DNA of 10,824 bases from Pseudomonadota bacterium (lineage in GTDB: Bacteria > Pseudomonadota > Gammaproteobacteria > Burkholderiales > Burkholderiaceae_D). A model generated the notes under the pieces. The model saw only the letters and a list, made by a program, of their open reading frames with translations, made no database searches and was not told the origin of the DNA. A program made the translations under genes and the position numbers. This document shows, one piece after another, positions 1 to 7,839 of this stretch; the first letter of the stretch is position 1; the number at the start of each line of letters is the position of its first letter. The DNA is taken from contig JAEWBA010000156.1 in assembly GCA_023391395.1 (NCBI GenBank), positions 1-10,824 of the forward strand, given 5' to 3'.

Positions 1-625
1 CGTCAACCCGTTCCAGACCATCGAGCGCAGGGACGTGGGCCTGGCATTGCGCGTGCGGCCGCAGATTTCCGAAGGCGGCACCATCAAGCTCGCCATTTAT
101 CAGGAAACTTCTGCGGTGCAGGACAGCACTAATACTGCGGGCATCATCACCAGCAAGCGATCCATCGAATCCAATGTGCTGGTGGATGACGGCCAGATGA
201 TCGTCCTGGGCGGGCTGATGGAAGACCGCCTGCAGGACGGACAGGAAAAGGTGCCCGGCCTGGGCGATGTCCCGGTGCTTGGCAACCTGTTCAAATACCA
301 GACCCGCAGGCGCACCAAGACCAACCTCCTGGTGTTCCTGCGCCCGACCGTGATCCGCAATACCGAGCAGAATTCCTTTGTCGCCGCAGATCGCTACGAT
401 TACATCCGCGGCGTCCAGACCTCGATCCAACCGACGGCGCCTTTCCTGCTGCCGGGCAGCGGCAAGCCGGAACTGCCGCCGCTCATGGACGGGCGGCCGG
501 TTGGCACGCCGATGGTCGATATCGCTCCGGGCGGCATCCAGGCCATCCCCACCGTTCCCGTTCCGACGCCGGCGTCTCCGGTTGCGCCGGCGCCCGATCA
601 GGGAAACCAGATTCAAAGTAGATAA
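1..625 (+). CDS. gspD: Type II secretion secretin GspD, C-terminal part (5' end outside window)
   Basis: GspD forms the outer-membrane secretin channel through which the type II secretion system exports folded proteins. Only the last 207 codons are present. The reading frame is open from base 2 and ends with TAA at 623-625. The first visible residues (VNPFQTIERRDVGLALRVRPQ), followed by ISEGG and an IYQETS segment, are the typical secretin-core stretch. They are followed by SNVLVDDGQMIVLGGLMED and VPGLGDVPVLGNLF, both hallmark secretin motifs, and by the closing strands LLVFLRPTVIRN. After about residue 135 of the visible part comes a Pro-rich tail of about 60 residues, possibly the S-domain/pilotin region. 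A GTG at 35 is internal, not a start. gspE follows after 3 nt, so the genes are probably translationally coupled. The family assignment is very safe; the general secretion role (gsp) is preferred to a type IV pilus secretin because of the gspE-F-C neighbours. Confidence 0.95.
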   Translation, partial: VNPFQTIERRDVGLALRVRPQISEGGTIKLAIYQETSAVQDSTNTAGIITSKRSIESNVLVDDGQMIVLGGLMEDRLQDGQEKVPGLGDVPVLGNLFKYQTRRRTKTNLLVFLRPTVIRNTEQNSFVAADRYDYIRGVQTSIQPTAPFLLPGSGKPELPPLMDGRPVGTPMVDIAPGGIQAIPTVPVPTPASPVAPAPDQGNQIQSR

Positions 626-628
626 GCA

Positions 629-2068
629 ATGAGTACCATTACAACCGACGCCCGCCTCCTGCCCTACGCTTTCGCGCGCGATCATGCGCTGCTGGCGCGG
701 CGCAGCGAAGCCGCCAACAATGCGGTGGAGGTATGGGTTTCGGAAGCGACGGCCCCTTCGGCCATCGCCGAAGTCAGCCGCCGTTTCGGCCGTGTCAAGC
801 TGCGCTCGCTGCCACGCGAGGATCTCGAGGCGGCGATCGCCAAGGCCTATGCCAATTCCGGCGGCGATGCCGCGCAGGTGGTGGAGGATGTCGAGTCCGA
901 CCTCGACCTGGCCAAGCTGATGCTGGACATGCCGGCCATCGAAGACCTTCTGGAGTCGGCCGACGATGCGCCGGTGATCCGCATGATCAATGCCCTGCTG
1001 ACGCAGGCACTGCGCGAGGAAGCTTCGGATATCCACATCGAGCCTTTCGAGCAGATTTCGGTGGTGCGCTTCCGTATCGACGGCAACCTGCGCGATATCG
1101 TGCGGCCCAAGAAGGCTATCCACGCCTCGCTGATTTCGCGCATCAAGATCATGGCCCAGCTTGACATCGCCGAGAAGCGCCTGCCGCAGGATGGCCGCAT
1201 CACCCTGCGCATCGGCGGCAAGCCGGTGGACGTGCGCGTATCCACGTTGCCTACCGGGCACGGCGAGCGTGCGGTGCTGCGTCTTCTGGACAAGGAAGCC
1301 GGCCGCCTCGACCTGCAGCACCTGGGCATGAGCAACCAGGTGCTCCCACAGTTCGATAAGCTGATTTCCCAGCCGCACGGCATCGTCCTGGTCACCGGGC
1401 CGACCGGTTCGGGCAAGACCACCACGCTATACGCGGCGCTGTCGCGGCTGAACAAGCCCAATACCAATATCCTGACGGTCGAGGACCCGATCGAGTACGA
1501 GCTGGCCGGCATCGGCCAGACCCAGGTGAACTCCCGCATCGACATGACCTTCGCCAAGGCCTTGCGTGCGATCCTGCGGCAAGACCCGGACATCATCATG
1601 ATCGGCGAAATCCGCGACCTGGAGACCGCGCAGATCGCGGTACAGGCTTCGCTCACCGGCCACCTAGTGCTGGCAACCCTGCACACCAACGATTCGGCGG
1701 CAGCGGTCACCCGTTTGCTGGACATGGGCATCGAGCCCTTCCTCTTGTCTTCCTCGCTGCTGGGCGTGGTGGCGCACCGCCTGGTGCGCAAGCTGTGCCC
1801 GGTATGCAAGCGGCACGACGGCAAGCTATGGCACGCCGTCGGCTGCGACAAGTGCGGCCACACCGGCTATCAGGGCCGGGTCGGGGTCTACGAACTGCTC
1901 GAGACCACGGAAGACATCCGCGCCCAGATTCATGAGCGCGCGTCGGAAGCCGACATCCGCGCCACGGCCCAAGGCAGAGGCATGCGCACCATGCGCGAGG
2001 ATGGCGAGCGCTGGCTGGCCGAGGGCGTGACCACGCTCGAAGAGCTGCTGCGGGTGACCAAGGAGTAA
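629..2068 (+). CDS. gspE: Type II secretion ATPase GspE
   Basis: GspE is the cytoplasmic hexameric ATPase that drives pseudopilus assembly in type II secretion. The product is 479 aa, near the usual length of about 500. The Walker A motif GPTGSGKT is at residues 257-264. The Asp-box/Walker B region DPDIIMIGEIRD is at 319-330, followed by the His-box stretch SLTGHLVLATLHTNDS. A CxxC pair at 390/393 and a second at 406/409 form the tetracysteine zinc-binding module typical of GspE, followed by GYQGRVGVYELL. The linker between the two pairs is only 12 residues, shorter than in well-known GspE proteins. The ATG at 629 lies 3 nt after the gspD stop and has no strong Shine-Dalgarno sequence, which fits coupled translation. 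A PilB-type ATPase is the alternative, but the neighbours favour GspE. Confidence 0.96.
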   Translation: MSTITTDARLLPYAFARDHALLARRSEAANNAVEVWVSEATAPSAIAEVSRRFGRVKLRSLPREDLEAAIAKAYANSGGDAAQVVEDVESDLDLAKLMLDMPAIEDLLESADDAPVIRMINALLTQALREEASDIHIEPFEQISVVRFRIDGNLRDIVRPKKAIHASLISRIKIMAQLDIAEKRLPQDGRITLRIGGKPVDVRVSTLPTGHGERAVLRLLDKEAGRLDLQHLGMSNQVLPQFDKLISQPHGIVLVTGPTGSGKTTTLYAALSRLNKPNTNILTVEDPIEYELAGIGQTQVNSRIDMTFAKALRAILRQDPDIIMIGEIRDLETAQIAVQASLTGHLVLATLHTNDSAAAVTRLLDMGIEPFLLSSSLLGVVAHRLVRKLCPVCKRHDGKLWHAVGCDKCGHTGYQGRVGVYELLETTEDIRAQIHERASEADIRATAQGRGMRTMREDGERWLAEGVTTLEELLRVTKE

Positions 2069-2080
2069 TGGAGTAAGGAC

Positions 2081-3301
2081 GTGCCCGCATTCCGTTATGA
2101 AGCCGTCGATGCAAGCGGGGCCACCCGAAAGGGCGTGGTCAACGCCGACAGCGCCCGCGCCGCGCGCTCGGATCTGCGCGCCCAGGGCTTGCTGCCGATT
2201 ACCGTAAATGGCATTGCCGCCCAGGTCGATGAGCTGGGCCAGGCGCGGCGGTCTGCCTTCGGGGACAAGCTCTCCACCCAGGAGCTGGCGCTCTTCACGC
2301 GCCAGCTCGCCAGCCTGCTGGAAGCCAGCCTGCCCCTGGAGCAGGCTTTTTCCGCCTTGCTGGAGCAGGCCGAGCGCCCCTATGTGCGCGACCTGACGGC
2401 TTCGATTCGCGCCGAAGTGATGGGTGGCTCGTCCTTGTCGGATGCGCTGTCGCGCCACCCGCGCGACTTTGCCGACATTTATCGCGCCCTGGTCGCCTCG
2501 GGCGAACAGATCGGCCAGCTTTCGCGCGTGCTGTCGCGCCTGGCCGACTATATCGAGCGCCGCAATGCGCTGGTGCAAAAGGTGCGTCTTGCCTTCACCT
2601 ATCCAGCCATCGTCACCGTGGTGGCGTTTGCGATCGTGATTTTCCTGCTCACCTATGTGGTGCCGCAGATCGTTTCGGTGTTCGCCAATACCAAGCAAAA
2701 GTTGCCGCTTCTGACCGTGGTGATGCTGGGGATTTCCGACTTCGTGCGCAGTTACGGCTGGATCGTGCTCCTGATCGTGCTCGGCATTTATTTCGCCTGG
2801 CGCACGGCGCTCAAGAACCCGGACATCAAGTATCGATGGCATAGCTGGCTGCTGACGGCGCCGCTGTACGGCAAGTTCGAGCGCAGCTTGAATACCGCGC
2901 GTTTCGCCAGTACGCTGGCGATCACGACCGGCTCCGGCGTGCCCATCCTGCGCGCCTTGCAGACCAGCCGCGACACCTTGTCGAATGTGGCGATGCGGGC
3001 GCAGGTAGAGGATGCGACCAACAGCGTGCGCGAAGGGGTCAGCCTGGCGCGCGCCTTGTCGGCGCACAAGCATTTCCCGCCGATGCTGATCCACATGATC
3101 CGCGCCGGCGAGGTGACCGGTGAATTGCCGGCCATGCTGCAGCGTGCTTCCGATTCCCAGGAACAGGATCTGGAGCGGCGCGCCATGACCATCGCCGGTT
3201 TGTTGGAGCCGGCCCTGATTCTCGCAATGGGTATAGTCGTGCTGCTGATCGTGCTGGCGGTGCTGATGCCGATCATCGAGATCAATCAATTGGTGCGTTA
3301 G
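2081..3301 (+). CDS. gspF: Type II secretion inner-membrane platform protein GspF
   Basis: GspF is the polytopic inner-membrane protein of the secretion platform that contacts GspE. The product is 406 aa, the usual family size. It has two T2SSF four-helix domains, at roughly residues 69-192 and 272-395; the second contains GVPILRAL and IRAGEVTGELPAML, which are typical of the family. Three hydrophobic membrane segments are visible at about 173-195, 224-241 and 373-396. The start is GTG at 2081, giving the standard N-terminus MPAFRYEAVDASG; a GGAG at 2070-2073 sits 7 nt before it. An ATG at 2068 is out of frame and meets a stop after one further codon. The gene is 12 nt after gspE and 7 nt before the gspC-like gene, consistent with one operon. 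Confidence 0.96.
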   Translation: MPAFRYEAVDASGATRKGVVNADSARAARSDLRAQGLLPITVNGIAAQVDELGQARRSAFGDKLSTQELALFTRQLASLLEASLPLEQAFSALLEQAERPYVRDLTASIRAEVMGGSSLSDALSRHPRDFADIYRALVASGEQIGQLSRVLSRLADYIERRNALVQKVRLAFTYPAIVTVVAFAIVIFLLTYVVPQIVSVFANTKQKLPLLTVVMLGISDFVRSYGWIVLLIVLGIYFAWRTALKNPDIKYRWHSWLLTAPLYGKFERSLNTARFASTLAITTGSGVPILRALQTSRDTLSNVAMRAQVEDATNSVREGVSLARALSAHKHFPPMLIHMIRAGEVTGELPAMLQRASDSQEQDLERRAMTIAGLLEPALILAMGIVVLLIVLAVLMPIIEINQLVR

Positions 3302-3308
3302 GAAAAAG

Positions 3309-4133
3309 ATGAAACGCTGGCCCCTGGTCCTAAGCTTTGTCCTGTTCATCGCCCTGTGCGCTTCGATCGCCTATTGGGGGATGCAATTGTTCAAGCCGCC
3401 CCTGCGCCCGGTGGCGGCACCCCCGCGCGCGGCAGCCGAGGTCAGGACCGAGGATGCGGCCGCGCTGTTCGGCGGCCGTGGCGGCAAGACGGCGGTGGCA
3501 AGCAACTACCAGTTGCGCGGCGTGATCTTTTCGGGGAACGGGCGCGACAGCGTCGCCATCCTGAGCGCCGACGGCAAGCCGGCGCAGGCGGTGCGGGTGG
3601 ACATGGAAGTGGTGCCCGGCGTGACCGTGCAGGAAGTGCACCGCGAATACGTGCTGCTGTCGGAAAACGGGGTCGCCAAGCGCGTGGAGCTGCCGGAGAG
3701 TGCGAAAGGGCAGGCGAACCTGGCGACGATTTCGCCGATTCCCACCCGCCCCTCGACGCCGATTCCGGCGCCACCACCTCCTCCGGCGTCTACCGCGCCC
3801 TCGCCGGCACCTTCGCCGGCGCCCCAGGTAGCCACTCCGCAACAGCCTGTGGCCACGCCTCAGCCCATGTTGCCGGAACCGGCGCCGACCGTCCCGCCCA
3901 ATACCGCCACCGGCATGCAGGCGGTGCCGGGCCAGCAAGCGCCCCAGCAGCCGCAAGCGGTGGCGCCGCAAGCGCCGATGGCACCTCCGACCACTGTGGT
4001 CAACCCGGGTATTCCGGCGCAGCAGGTGCCGGGTGCTGCTTCGGCTGGCGTGCAGGCGCCGGTCAACCCTGCCGCGCCCACACCCACGCCCACCTATCCT
4101 GCCGGCCAGCCGATGCCGCGCGCACAGCGCTGA
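3309..4133 (+). CDS. gspC: GspC-like type II secretion protein with Pro/Ala/Gln-rich tail
   Basis: GspC links the inner-membrane platform to the secretin in the periplasm. This 274-aa product begins with a short basic start and one hydrophobic segment (about residues 5-24), so it is a bitopic inner-membrane protein with a periplasmic body. Residues of about 48-130 look like the homology-region (HR) domain: AALFGG, SNYQLRGVIFSG, a DSVAILSADGKPA strand pair, a V-x-G segment and a closing YVLLSENGVAKRVELP. From about 141 to the end the sequence is low complexity, dominated by Pro, Ala, Gln and Thr. No PDZ or coiled-coil domain, the usual C-terminal parts of GspC, is visible. The start is ATG 3309 with a weak GGA a few bases upstream. 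The order D-E-F-C resembles Burkholderiales clusters. It might be annotated simply as type II secretion protein N/HR-domain protein. Confidence 0.82.
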   Translation: MKRWPLVLSFVLFIALCASIAYWGMQLFKPPLRPVAAPPRAAAEVRTEDAAALFGGRGGKTAVASNYQLRGVIFSGNGRDSVAILSADGKPAQAVRVDMEVVPGVTVQEVHREYVLLSENGVAKRVELPESAKGQANLATISPIPTRPSTPIPAPPPPPASTAPSPAPSPAPQVATPQQPVATPQPMLPEPAPTVPPNTATGMQAVPGQQAPQQPQAVAPQAPMAPPTTVVNPGIPAQQVPGAASAGVQAPVNPAAPTPTPTYPAGQPMPRAQR

Positions 4134-4136
4134 TCA
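4131..4136. other. Abutting convergent stop codons (TGATCA)
   Basis: The TGA stop of the gspC-like gene on the + strand (4131-4133) touches the TGA stop of the small basic gene on the - strand (TCA at 4134-4136). Together they make the palindrome TGATCA with no base between the genes. There is therefore no room for a terminator between the two transcription units. Confidence 0.9.
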
Positions 4137-4337
4137 ATTCTTGTTCTTGGCGTCGTCCAGCGCTTTCTTCAGCAGGCGATCATGCAACTGCCGCGTAGCC
4201 GACGCGCTCTTTCGATGCGGCCCGGCAGCGCGCTGTTTGGCCGGCGCCACCAGCGGATTGCGCGGCTTCAAGGCGCGCTGTGAAGGTTCGACGCGGATGA
4301 CCAGCTTCTGCCTCTTTGCAAGTGCCTTATTTGCCAT
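4134..4337 (-). CDS. Small, very basic conserved-type hypothetical protein (67 aa)
   Basis: I cannot assign a function. The product starts MANKALAKRQKLVIRVEPSQ and is rich in Lys and Arg (about 18 basic against 4 acidic residues), with a Pro-containing middle (KPRNPLVAPAKQRAAG) and a C-terminal stretch that could be a helix (LHDRLLKKALDDAK). No membrane segment, cysteine or known domain is seen. A strongly basic, soluble small protein could bind RNA or DNA, but that is only a guess. I chose ATG 4337 because a GGAG (4346-4349) lies 8 nt before it. An upstream in-frame ATG at 4358 would place that ribosome site and the preceding terminator inside the coding region. The gene directly follows the hslU terminator and converges with gspC. 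Its sequence looks like a short protein I have seen in Burkholderiales, which supports reality, but this was not searched. Confidence 0.7.
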   Translation of the reverse strand: MANKALAKRQKLVIRVEPSQRALKPRNPLVAPAKQRAAGPHRKSASATRQLHDRLLKKALDDAKNKN

Positions 4338-4345
4338 GATCCGCA

Positions 4346-4349
4346 CTCC
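4346..4349 (-). promoter_or_regulatory. Ribosome binding site deciding the start of the small basic gene
   Basis: On the - strand GGAG lies 8 nt before ATG 4337. It directly follows the six-T run of the hslU terminator, so the terminator tail and the ribosome site are adjacent. This site argues for the 67-aa start rather than the 74-aa one. Confidence 0.7.
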
Positions 4350-4377
4350 AAAAAACAAGGCCGGTCGCCCGGCCTTG
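4350..4377 (-). terminator. Intrinsic terminator of hslVU
   Basis: On the - strand a perfect 9-bp stem (arms 4377-4369 and 4364-4356, CAAGGCCGG and its complement) with a 4-nt loop is followed at once by six T (4355-4350). It begins 7 nt after the hslU stop codon. This is a textbook rho-independent terminator for the leftward hslVU transcript. On the + strand it lacks a T run, so it should not stop the converging gspDEFC transcript efficiently. Confidence 0.9.
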
Positions 4378-4384
4378 GTGTGGC

Positions 4385-5731
4385 TTACAGCACGTAGCGC
4401 GACAAGTCTTCGTCGACCGCCAGGGCGCCGAGCTTGTCGTCGACGTAGGCGGCATTGATTTCCACGGTCTGGCCGCTGTTTTCGGTGGCCGTGAAGGACG
4501 TTTCCTCCAGCAGTTTTTCCATCACCGTATACAGGCGCCGCGCGCCGATGTTCTCGGTTTTCTCGTTGCCCGAGAAAGCGATCTCTGCGATGCGCCGGAT
4601 GCCATCCTCGCTGAACTGGATCTTGACACCTTCGGTGCCGAGCAAGGCCTCGTACTGCGTGGTCAGGCAGGCATCGGTCGAGGTCAGGATGCGCTCGAAG
4701 TCGGCGATAGACAAGGATTCCAGTTCCACGCGAATCGGAAAGCGACCCTGCAGTTCCGGAATCAGGTCCGAGGGCTTGGCCAGGTGGAAGGCGCCGGAGG
4801 CAATGAACAGGATGTGATCGGTCTTGATCATCCCGTACTTGGTGTTGACAGTGGTGCCTTCGACCAGGGGCAGCAGGTCGCGCTGCACGCCGGCGCGGGA
4901 GACATCGGCGCCGCCCACTTCCGAGCGAGTGGCGATCTTGTCCACCTCATCGAGGAAGACGATGCCGTTCTGCTCGACATTGGCGATCGCCTTCTGCTTG
5001 AGCTCATCGTCATTGACCAGCTTGGCCGCTTCCTCGTCGACCAGGAGCTTCATCGCCTCCTTGATCTTGAGCTTGCGCCTCTTCTTGCGCCCGCCGCCGA
5101 GGCCGGAGAACATGGACTTGATCTGCTCGGTCATTTCCTCCATGCCGGGCGGCGCCATGATTTCCATGTGCGGCGCGGCTTCGGCAACCTCGATTTCGAC
5201 TTCACGATCGTCCAGGCTGCCTTCGCGCAAGCGCTTGCGCATGGTCTGGCGCGTGGTGTTCTCCTGGGTGCCGCCGCTTTCGACGCTGGCCGGTGTCGCG
5301 CTGAAGCCGAAGTCGCGCGGCGGCGGCAGGAGGATGTCCAGCACACGGTCTTCCGCCGCATCCTCGGCGCGCGCGCGCACCTTGCGCATTTCCGCTTCGC
5401 GGGTCTGCTTGATGCCGATGTCGATCAGGTCGCGGATGATGGTATCGACGTCGCGGCCGACATAGCCGACTTCGGTGAATTTGGTGGCTTCGATCTTGAT
5501 GAAAGGCGCATCGGCCAGCTTGGCCAGGCGCCGCGCGATTTCGGTCTTGCCGACGCCGGTCGGGCCGATCATCAGGATGTTCTTGGGCGTGATTTCGTGG
5601 CGCAGCGGCTCGGGCACCTGTTGCCGGCGCCACCGGTTGCGCAGCGCGATCGCCACGGCGCGTTTGGCGCGGCTCTGGCCGACCACGTGCTTGTCGAGTT
5701 CGGAAACGATTTCCTGGGGAGTCATGTTCAT
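4385..5731 (-). CDS. hslU: HslU, ATPase/unfoldase subunit of the HslVU protease
   Basis: HslU (ClpY) is the AAA+ hexamer that unfolds substrates and feeds them to HslV in the cytoplasm. The 448-aa product matches the family length of about 443. It opens with [17 protein letters not shown]. The Walker A GPTGVGKT is at 56-63, the pore loop GYVG at 89-92 followed by RD, and the Walker B VFLDE at 258-262. The variable I-domain occupies about 110-240 and includes a basic GGGRKKRRK stretch at about 212-220. The C-terminus ends LSRYVL, the type of tail that inserts into HslV. ATG 5731 is chosen; a second in-frame ATG two codons later is possible and is closer to many homologues. hslV lies 51 nt upstream on the same strand, and a strong terminator follows the stop. 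Confidence 0.98.
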   Translation of the reverse strand: MNMTPQEIVSELDKHVVGQSRAKRAVAIALRNRWRRQQVPEPLRHEITPKNILMIGPTGVGKTEIARRLAKLADAPFIKIEATKFTEVGYVGRDVDTIIRDLIDIGIKQTREAEMRKVRARAEDAAEDRVLDILLPPPRDFGFSATPASVESGGTQENTTRQTMRKRLREGSLDDREVEIEVAEAAPHMEIMAPPGMEEMTEQIKSMFSGLGGGRKKRRKLKIKEAMKLLVDEEAAKLVNDDELKQKAIANVEQNGIVFLDEVDKIATRSEVGGADVSRAGVQRDLLPLVEGTTVNTKYGMIKTDHILFIASGAFHLAKPSDLIPELQGRFPIRVELESLSIADFERILTSTDACLTTQYEALLGTEGVKIQFSEDGIRRIAEIAFSGNEKTENIGARRLYTVMEKLLEETSFTATENSGQTVEINAAYVDDKLGALAVDEDLSRYVL

Positions 5732-5782
5732 GATGTCGTGCCTGGGGCTGTGCTTGAAGCTTGCTTGTAAGGGACTGCCGTT

Positions 5783-6319
5783 TCAGTCCAGGGTTTCGAT
5801 GATGTGCGACAGATTGGTGTAGATGCAGAGTTCGCCGGCCACCGTGAGCGACTTCTTGACGATTTCCTGCGGCGACAGATCGGTGTTTTCCTGCAATGCC
5901 TTGGCGGCCGATTGCGCGTATGCGCCGCCGGAGCCGATGGCGCCGATTCCACCCTCGGGTTCGAGCACGTCGCCGTTGCCGGTGATGACGAGAGTCGATT
6001 CGCGGTCCGCCACCAGCAGCATGGCTTCCAGGCGCCGCAGAATGCGGTCGGTGCGCCAATCCTTCGCCAGTTCCACCGAGGCGCGCAGCAAATGCCCCTG
6101 ATGTTTTTCGAGCTTGCCTTCGAAGCGCTCCAGTAGCGTGAAGGCGTCGGCCGTGCCGCCCGCGAAACCGGCCAGTACCTTGCCTTGATAAAGCTTGCGC
6201 ACCTTGCGTGCACTACCCTTCATCACGATATTGCCGAGAGTGACCTGTCCATCGCCGCCGAGCGCGACGGAATTGCCGCGACGCACTGAGAGGATGGTGG
6301 TGCCGTGAAATTGTTCCAT
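5783..6319 (-). CDS. hslV: HslV, proteolytic subunit of the HslVU protease
   Basis: HslV (ClpQ) is the proteasome-like threonine peptidase that degrades proteins delivered by HslU. The product is 178 aa. It starts [20 protein letters not shown] and continues with the family motifs [57 protein letters not shown] and ELCIYTN. The catalytic Thr should be T7, aligned with the Thr after Met in E. coli HslV, so a six-residue propeptide must be removed. ATG 6319 is chosen because of the clear GAGG 5 nt upstream (6325-6328) and the family N-terminus. The frame stays open farther upstream but that part resembles no HslV. It is followed by hslU after 51 nt and preceded by a sigma-32-like promoter. Confidence 0.98.
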   Translation of the reverse strand: MEQFHGTTILSVRRGNSVALGGDGQVTLGNIVMKGSARKVRKLYQGKVLAGFAGGTADAFTLLERFEGKLEKHQGHLLRASVELAKDWRTDRILRRLEAMLLVADRESTLVITGNGDVLEPEGGIGAIGSGGAYAQSAAKALQENTDLSPQEIVKKSLTVAGELCIYTNLSHIIETLD

Positions 6320-6368
6320 GCTTGCCTCACGAGAAAAGGCGCCGGCTGCCGCCGCCGCAATTTTTTTC

Positions 6369-6396
6369 AAATGGGGACGCGGCCGGGGATTGCAAG
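6369..6396 (-). promoter_or_regulatory. Candidate sigma-32 heat-shock promoter of hslVU
   Basis: On the - strand CTTGCAA (6396-6390) is followed after 13 nt by CCCCATTT (6376-6369). The known sigma-32 consensus is CTTGAAA, 11-16 nt, CCCCATNT. The -10 part matches fully and the -35 part differs at one base. Transcription would start near 6362, giving a leader of about 40 nt before the hslV ATG. The site lies in the 86-nt gap after the STAS gene, so hslVU can be induced separately. hslVU is a classic sigma-32 operon in E. coli. Confidence 0.7.
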
Positions 6397-6405
6397 TGCG
6401 AAGCG

Positions 6406-7839
6406 TCAGTACTTGCGGGGGTGAATGCGGACGATGTCCTTCAGGCCGATGACAGCGAAAAGCGCCGCGACCAGATGATTGACGTTGTGGAATTCGATCA
6501 CCTTGCCGCTGCCGCAGAAAGGCGCGAGGCCGGTCAAAAGACGGCCGGCCGCATTGAAATCGACGCGCATCAGGCGCGAACAATCGACGATCGCCGGATC
6601 GTGCTCGTCCGAATAGGCGGCAATGGCGAGGATGAGCTGGTCGATGCGGCCCTCGATGACGGCCGGCATCGGGAAGCCGCCCGCTTCGGCCCCGGCAGGA
6701 CCCGATGATTCGGAAGCCGCGGTGGTAATCCTGGTTTGCGGCGCGACGAAGGCCGGCGGCGAAACTTCGAAGGTGACGCAGTAATCGATACTGGCTTCCT
6801 CGAATTCCTTTTCCAGGTTCAAGAGGCGCAGAAGCTCGAGCATCAGCAGCCAGGGATCCTCGGTGTCGTCGCGGCGCCCGATCTCGAGCGTGGCATGAAT
6901 CTTTTCCGCCAGTTCGCGCGCCCCAACCAGCACCAATTCATGGCCCGATTTCTGCAGCTTCCTCAGGGCGTTCAGCAGCAGGCCGCAACCAGCGGGATCG
7001 ACTTCGCTGACCCGATTGAATTCCAGGCGCAGGGCACGATTGCTCTCGGCCAGCTTTTGCAGACGCTCGGTCAGCTTGGCGCTATTGGCATCCAGCTTTC
7101 CGGTAAAGGTGATGAGCGGCACGGCGCCGGCAGGGGCCGCCTGCGCCGGCTCCTTGCCGAGGGGATTCCAAGCCGGCGGTGATGTCTCGAAGACGTTCAG
7201 ATATTCCAGGGAAAGGTTTTCGAAATCCTGTTGCCGACCGGTGACCTGGTAGAGGTCGAACAGCATCCACCAGGCATTGAGCGTCGCCTGGCCCAGCTTG
7301 CCTTCCGCAATCGCGGCGCGCAGCATCTGCTCGACCACGTCGATCTGATTGTTGGCGAACATGATGGCCGCTTCTTCGATCACGGCTGCGGCTTCCGCGG
7401 TCGGTGCGGCGACATCACCAATGGTGGTGCCGCCGTTGAGCAGGAAACCGGTGGTGGTGCCGAGGCCTTGCGATGCCGTCGAAGCGAAGTCCAAGGGCGG
7501 CAGAGTCTTTTGCGCCAAGGCGGGGTTGGGGGGAGGCGCGGGTTTGCCGGCCGGCTTGCCGGAAACGGTATTCGGGCCCGGCTGCGTGTGTTGCGGTTGG
7601 ATGGTGGTTGCCTTCACGAATTCGGAAGACATTTCCGATTCGATGGCATCGATCTTCATTGCCGTCGCACGGGCTGCCTGTGCGTCGCGCTTCGTCGGCA
7701 CGGGGCGGGTGTTTCTGGAGGCTTCCTGGCGCGAACCGCCGGGCTCGCGGGAAGACTCGCGTTTCCCGCGGCTAGCGCTTTTATCCGAAGAGCTTTTCTT
7801 CGGAGGATCCTTCTTGCCGAAAAGCGAAAATATTCCCAC
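6406..7839 (-). CDS. Protein with two STAS-like domains and repeated helical modules
   Basis: The exact role is unknown. The 477-aa product starts [15 protein letters not shown], followed by a long charged and Pro/Ser-rich stretch to about residue 145. Helices at about 146-215 end in the motif [15 protein letters not shown] (210-224). A STAS-like domain follows at about 238-325. Then the helical module recurs in shorter form, ending [15 protein letters not shown] (350-364), with a second STAS-like domain at about 392-475. STAS domains mediate protein contacts in anti-sigma antagonists, transporters and the MlaB lipid-transport subunit. Neither copy shows the usual DSSG-type phosphoacceptor serine (DPAGCG and DFNAAG instead). 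No signal peptide or membrane helix is seen, so it is probably cytoplasmic. GTG 7839 is chosen because the N-terminus looks like homologues I recall. ATG 7935 would add 32 residues with several rare codons but has a better ribosome site. It precedes hslV by 86 nt with no terminator seen. Confidence 0.8.
   Translation of the reverse strand: MGIFSLFGKKDPPKKSSSDKSASRGKRESSREPGGSRQEASRNTRPVPTKRDAQAARATAMKIDAIESEMSSEFVKATTIQPQHTQPGPNTVSGKPAGKPAPPPNPALAQKTLPPLDFASTASQGLGTTTGFLLNGGTTIGDVAAPTAEAAAVIEEAAIMFANNQIDVVEQMLRAAIAEGKLGQATLNAWWMLFDLYQVTGRQQDFENLSLEYLNVFETSPPAWNPLGKEPAQAAPAGAVPLITFTGKLDANSAKLTERLQKLAESNRALRLEFNRVSEVDPAGCGLLLNALRKLQKSGHELVLVGARELAEKIHATLEIGRRDDTEDPWLLMLELLRLLNLEKEFEEASIDYCVTFEVSPPAFVAPQTRITTAASESSGPAGAEAGGFPMPAVIEGRIDQLILAIAAYSDEHDPAIVDCSRLMRVDFNAAGRLLTGLAPFCGSGKVIEFHNVNHLVAALFAVIGLKDIVRIHPRKY

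Noticed and set aside
1826..3349. 507-codon open frame on the - strand opposite gspE/gspF
   Set aside because: Antisense shadow of two well-supported genes in GC-rich DNA, rich in His, Arg and Gln, with no recognisable domain.
4784..5770. 328-codon open frame on the + strand opposite hslU
   Set aside because: It lies entirely antisense to hslU, has shadow composition (His/Asp/Leu/Arg-rich) and no family motif.
5783..6583. 266-codon extended form of hslV
   Set aside because: The added N-terminus overlaps the STAS gene and the sigma-32 promoter and matches no HslV; ATG 6319 has a clear ribosome site.
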